DNA of 64,000 nucleotides, taken from assembly GCA_965275905.1 (NCBI GenBank), contig CBDHYJ010000082.1, positions 62,001 through 126,000 of the forward strand, written 5' to 3'. This DNA comes from CBDAQD01 sp965275905 (GTDB taxonomy: Bacteria; Pseudomonadota; Alphaproteobacteria; Rhizobiales; JAJFHC01). How positions within the stretch are numbered: position 1 is the first letter of the stretch; each line of letters opens with the position of its first letter. The notes below the pieces were generated by a model. It was not told where the DNA came from, did no database searches, and worked only from the letters and a program-made list of their open reading frames with translations. The translations under genes and the position numbers were made by a program. Of this stretch, positions 61,399 to 64,000 are shown piece by piece.

Positions 61399-63237
61399 TT
61401 ACCGCAGCAGCTGCAGCACGTTCTGGTCGCCCCGGGCCGCGAGGCTCAGCGAACTCGACGAGAGGGACTGACGGGTCTGCAGAGCAAGCAGGTTTGCTGC
61501 TTCCTCGTTGGAGTCAGCCAGCGTCAGATTGGCAGCACCGGTTTCCAGCGTGTTGATCAGGTTCTTGGTGAAGTCCTGGCGAATCTGAACAACAGACAGG
61601 TTCGAACCGAAGGTCGCGGCCTGTGTCTGCAGAGACGTGATCGCCGTGTCCAGCTGGGCCAGCGTGGAGTTGATGTTACTGTCCGTCTGGAACGAATCCG
61701 TCGCCGCAGCAGAAATGCCGAGACCGGTCGAGTCGAAGTTCACACCCGCAATCGACAGCGAGCTCGAACCGTCCTCGTTGAAGATAACCGTCAGGTTATC
61801 GCCGGCGAGAAGGTTGTTACCGTTGAAGCTTGCATCAGCAGCCAGCTGGTCGATCTGGGTCAGCAGGTTGTTGAATTCGGCCTCGGCCGCTGCCCGTGTC
61901 ACGTTGTTGGTCGTGGTAGGCGAGAACGACGCCGGCGTGATGCCAAAGGCGCTCGCGAGCGGCGTGTTTGTCCCATCGGTGAGCGTGAAGCTCGTCGTGG
62001 TGTCCGACGCGGCGATCGTGAGGAAGCCGTTGGAGTCGACCGAAGACGTGATGCCGGTGATGGCCTCAAGCTGCGTGTCGAGTTCGGTGAGCGTATTGAT
62101 CTCGCCGTTGCCCGTGCCGAAGGTCAGCGTGGTGGTCGTACCGCCAACGACGATCGAGAACGTGTCGTCATCGGCAACGATGCCGTTGTTGACCAGAGAC
62201 GCAGCGGTCGGGTTGACCGTGACCGCATCCGACGCAAAGCCGAAGACCGCCCCCGTGTTGCCGGTGATGGAAATCGCATCGGAATTGCTCGTTGCCGTCA
62301 GCGTGATGTCGCCTGTGGAGCCGACCGTCACCGTCGATGAACCGGCCACCGTGCTCGTGGTGAGCGCAGTCTGCAGTTCAGCGATCGTGCTGACCTCGTT
62401 GGCGCCATCATTGGTGCCGAACGTGATGGTCGTGGCTGCATTCGAACCGATCTGAATGGTCAGGGTTTCGCCTTGAGCAATACCCTGGCTCAACAGATTG
62501 GTCGGAGACTGCAACGTCGTTGCGAGACCAAGCGTCGCCGCGGCCGCGCCACCGAACTGGAACGTGGTATCCGCATCGGCTGCAGTGACCTGCAGAGCGT
62601 TCGTACCGCCGTCGGTTACAGTACCGACGCCAAGCTGGGCTTCAATCAGGCCAGCGAGACCCGAGCCGGAGTTGGTGTCTGCACCAACTGCCGTACCGAT
62701 GGTGATCGTGACAGCCGCACCGCCGTCTACCGAGATCGTCAGATCCTGGTTGGCACCACCGAGCGAGAGGTCGGTGTTGAGGTCGGTCGAATTGAACACG
62801 CCGGTAACCGAACCCGTCAGGGCGGCCGCCGTGTCGCCTGTCAGACCGGCAGTGGTCGACGTGGTTGCCGCGACGTCGCTGATCGAGACACCGATCGTGC
62901 CGGTGGTCGAAGCAGCCGTCGTGACTGCACTTGCGGCCTGCAGAGCGTTACGGGCGGAGGCCTGAGCGGCTTCCACGAGGTCCGTAATCGCCTGAATGCC
63001 GTCATCGGCAGCTTCAACGGTCTGAATCGCCAGGCCGACGGAGTCGAGCAGACGGTTCAGGTCGCCTGCGCGGCTGTTCAGCGAAGACGAGGTGAAGAAC
63101 GCCGACGGATCGTCCAGCGCGCTGTTGACGCGCAGGCCGGTGGCCAGTCGGGTCTGGGTTTCTTCGAGCAGGGTGGATGTGTTCTGCAGAGAGAGCAGAT
63201 TGGTACGCACCGCGCTTGAAAGTGTTACATCAGCCAT
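61399..63237 (-). CDS. fliC: flagellin
   Basis: Filament subunit of 612 residues. The N-terminal D0/D1 region is MADVTLSSAVRTNLLSLQNT with TRLATGLRVNSALDDPSAFF; the C-terminal region has TDSNINSTLAQLDTAITSLQ and ends LSLAARGDQNVLQLLR. The centre (about 150-433) carries three tandem Thr/Gly-rich modules with the TITFGT...EVSTIAEL pattern, giving a longer protein than typical 300-500-residue flagellins. AAGGGGA precedes the ATG. FlbT and FlaF downstream are its expected regulators, and a FlgN-like gene lies upstream. Confidence 0.95.
   Translation of the reverse strand: MADVTLSSAVRTNLLSLQNTSTLLEETQTRLATGLRVNSALDDPSAFFTSSSLNSRAGDLNRLLDSVGLAIQTVEAADDGIQAITDLVEAAQASARNALQAASAVTTAASTTGTIGVSISDVAATTSTTAGLTGDTAAALTGSVTGVFNSTDLNTDLSLGGANQDLTISVDGGAAVTITIGTAVGADTNSGSGLAGLIEAQLGVGTVTDGGTNALQVTAADADTTFQFGGAAAATLGLATTLQSPTNLLSQGIAQGETLTIQIGSNAATTITFGTNDGANEVSTIAELQTALTTSTVAGSSTVTVGSTGDITLTATSNSDAISITGNTGAVFGFASDAVTVNPTAASLVNNGIVADDDTFSIVVGGTTTTLTFGTGNGEINTLTELDTQLEAITGITSSVDSNGFLTIAASDTTTSFTLTDGTNTPLASAFGITPASFSPTTTNNVTRAAAEAEFNNLLTQIDQLAADASFNGNNLLAGDNLTVIFNEDGSSSLSIAGVNFDSTGLGISAAATDSFQTDSNINSTLAQLDTAITSLQTQAATFGSNLSVVQIRQDFTKNLINTLETGAANLTLADSNEEAANLLALQTRQSLSSSSLSLAARGDQNVLQLLR
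61939..62790 (-). repeat. three tandem modules inside flagellin
   Basis: Residues about 150-240, 248-334 and 348-433 share the pattern GIAxxxTLxIxxG, TxTFGT, ExxTxxEL, TGxTxxxxxxGxLTxxA. The second and third copies align with the two modules in FlgE. Confidence 0.7.
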
Positions 63238-63583
63238 AGTTTGGTTTCCCCTTCTAGGAAATTACTCACGGTTATATCCGCCCCTCCTGGGCCGAACCGG
63301 GGGGATGATGCCTGATGCACCCTAATGGCCGGTTAATTTTGGGGGTGAAATCTGAACTGGTTAACGCGTGGTTTCGCGGCCGGCACACGATCGGCGTTAA
63401 CTTTGAAACTTCCGGCGTTTCAATCGGGTAGGGAACTCTGCGGTGATGTGGTGTGAGCGGTTGATCGCGTCCTGAGTAACCTTAATGCCGGCCCCTTGGC
63501 TGAGGGCCGGCATCCGGGTCGAAAACCTGTCTCCGGTCGCTCAATCTGGTGTGCGCAACCAATTGTCCGGATTTCTGCGGTGC
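63238..63583. other. 346-base leader and promoter region of flagellin
   Basis: No gene. On the minus strand a GG-N10-GC arrangement at 63316-63332 (CCGGCCATTAGGGTGCA) is a weak sigma-54 candidate, about 80 bases before the flagellin ATG. GTTAA motifs occur at 63332, 63360 and 63395; TTAA-CGCGTGG-TTTC at 63361-63375 is half of a CtrA-type box. The resulting 5' leader would be the target of FlbT. Confidence 0.35.
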
Positions 63584-64000
63584 TTACAGCGAACGATCGA
63601 GAGCTATGGCGCTTGGCTGGTCGCTCTTGACCTGGCCGACCGTGGCATCCTGGCTGTAACACGTCGGGCCGCCATTGGCGCGCTGCGCAACGGAATGGAT
63701 CACGTCCACCAGACCCTGACTCACAGCCTTCGCACCTTCGATTGCGCTCAGGTTGGTGTCGATGACCTTGCCGAAGTTGCGGAAGGCCTGGCCCAGCTTT
63801 TCCGTCTGATCCGGCATTTTTGACTTGATGAAGGCGGAATTCTCCCGGAACGCGGTGAAATGCTGCAGGAACGTCCGCGTCAGCTCGAGTTTGTCCCTCT
63901 GCAGCGCCATCACCTCGCGCGCTCTGCTTGATTTCAGTAGATCGGTCTCCTGCTGCATGAGATCACTCATGCGCGCGGCGACCTCCTGGAGGTGGCTGCA
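63584..64000 (-). CDS. FlgN-like flagellar chaperone, 5' end beyond the window
   Basis: Helical protein whose start is uncertain: an ATG at 63970 gives 128 residues, but the frame is open to the window edge (CSHLQEVAARMSDLMQQETD), so the true start probably lies outside. Heptad-like MQQETDLLKSSRAREVMALQ with RDKLELTRTFLQHFTAFREN and the end SAIALDRSL resemble the FlgN group of alphaproteobacteria, the chaperone for FlgK and FlgL export. Position next to flagellin supports this; sequence alone is weak. Confidence 0.6.
   Translation of the reverse strand, partial: CSHLQEVAARMSDLMQQETDLLKSSRAREVMALQRDKLELTRTFLQHFTAFRENSAFIKSKMPDQTEKLGQAFRNFGKVIDTNLSAIEGAKAVSQGLVDVIHSVAQRANGGPTCYSQDATVGQVKSDQPSAIALDRSL

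Overview
The window is a 64 kb piece of an alphaproteobacterial chromosome. The evidence is the flaF/flbT flagellin regulators, a direct-repeat LexA box (GAAC-N7-GAAC) in front of an imuA-imuB-dnaE2 mutasome, a perfect CtrA-type box (TTAA-N7-TTAA), and the housekeeping order hflK-hflC-degP-serB-miaA-ilvBNC followed by mreBCD-mrdA-rodA, which is common in Rhodospirillales-like lineages. I cannot name the genus. Coding density is high and base composition is fairly even and GC-rich. I saw no insertion sequence, prophage, integrase or CRISPR array.

Layout. 0.1-4.2 kb: membrane protein quality control (hflK, hflC, a DUF2065 protein, a Do-type periplasmic protease). 4.3-11.4 kb: a serine hydrolase, serB, miaA, the branched-chain amino acid genes ilvB-ilvN-ilvC, and a small secreted protein. 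11.8-17.5 kb: the rod-shape operon mreB-mreC-mreD-mrdA-rodA. 17.6 kb: tRNA-Lys(CUU). 17.8-23.6 kb: a surface sugar cluster with a nucleotide-sugar dehydrogenase, manC, and the oppositely oriented gmd, fcl and GT11 fucosyltransferase genes, which together would make and transfer GDP-L-fucose. gmd carries two frameshifts and manC has no normal start codon where its family N-terminus begins. 24-33.7 kb: mixed metabolism and transport (FadL-type porin, PPK2 kinase, an SDR without its catalytic residues, LysE exporter, serine/threonine dehydratase, CheZ-like protein, MFS transporter, and a DUF1611/enolase-superfamily pair matching the DgcN/DgcA D-glutamate route).

33.8-38.7 kb: a 1268-residue membrane-anchored protein whose centre is 45 consecutive 11-residue repeats, then a CtrA box and an orphan Hpt phosphotransferase. 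39-40.4 kb: ferredoxin and its reductase. 41-46.9 kb: the SOS-controlled error-prone polymerase operon. 46.9-54.6 kb: MFS transporter, GNAT/BioF2-type acetyltransferase, and a MoxR ATPase and VWA protein separated by sixA, a DUF2975/XRE pair and small exported proteins. 54.8-64 kb: flagellar axial genes flgE-flgK-flgL (with a strong sigma-54 promoter) and, on the other strand, flaF, flbT, flagellin and a FlgN-like gene cut by the window edge. Hook and flagellin share a tandem module.

The most unusual content is (1) the uninterrupted 11-residue repeat protein; (2) two gene-free regions that look like structured RNAs, near 27.4 kb on the plus strand and near 40.5-40.95 kb on the minus strand; (3) a compact promoter-terminator unit near 38.85 kb; and (4) the damaged fucose cluster. 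All RNA and regulatory calls were made by eye, without folding or database searches.
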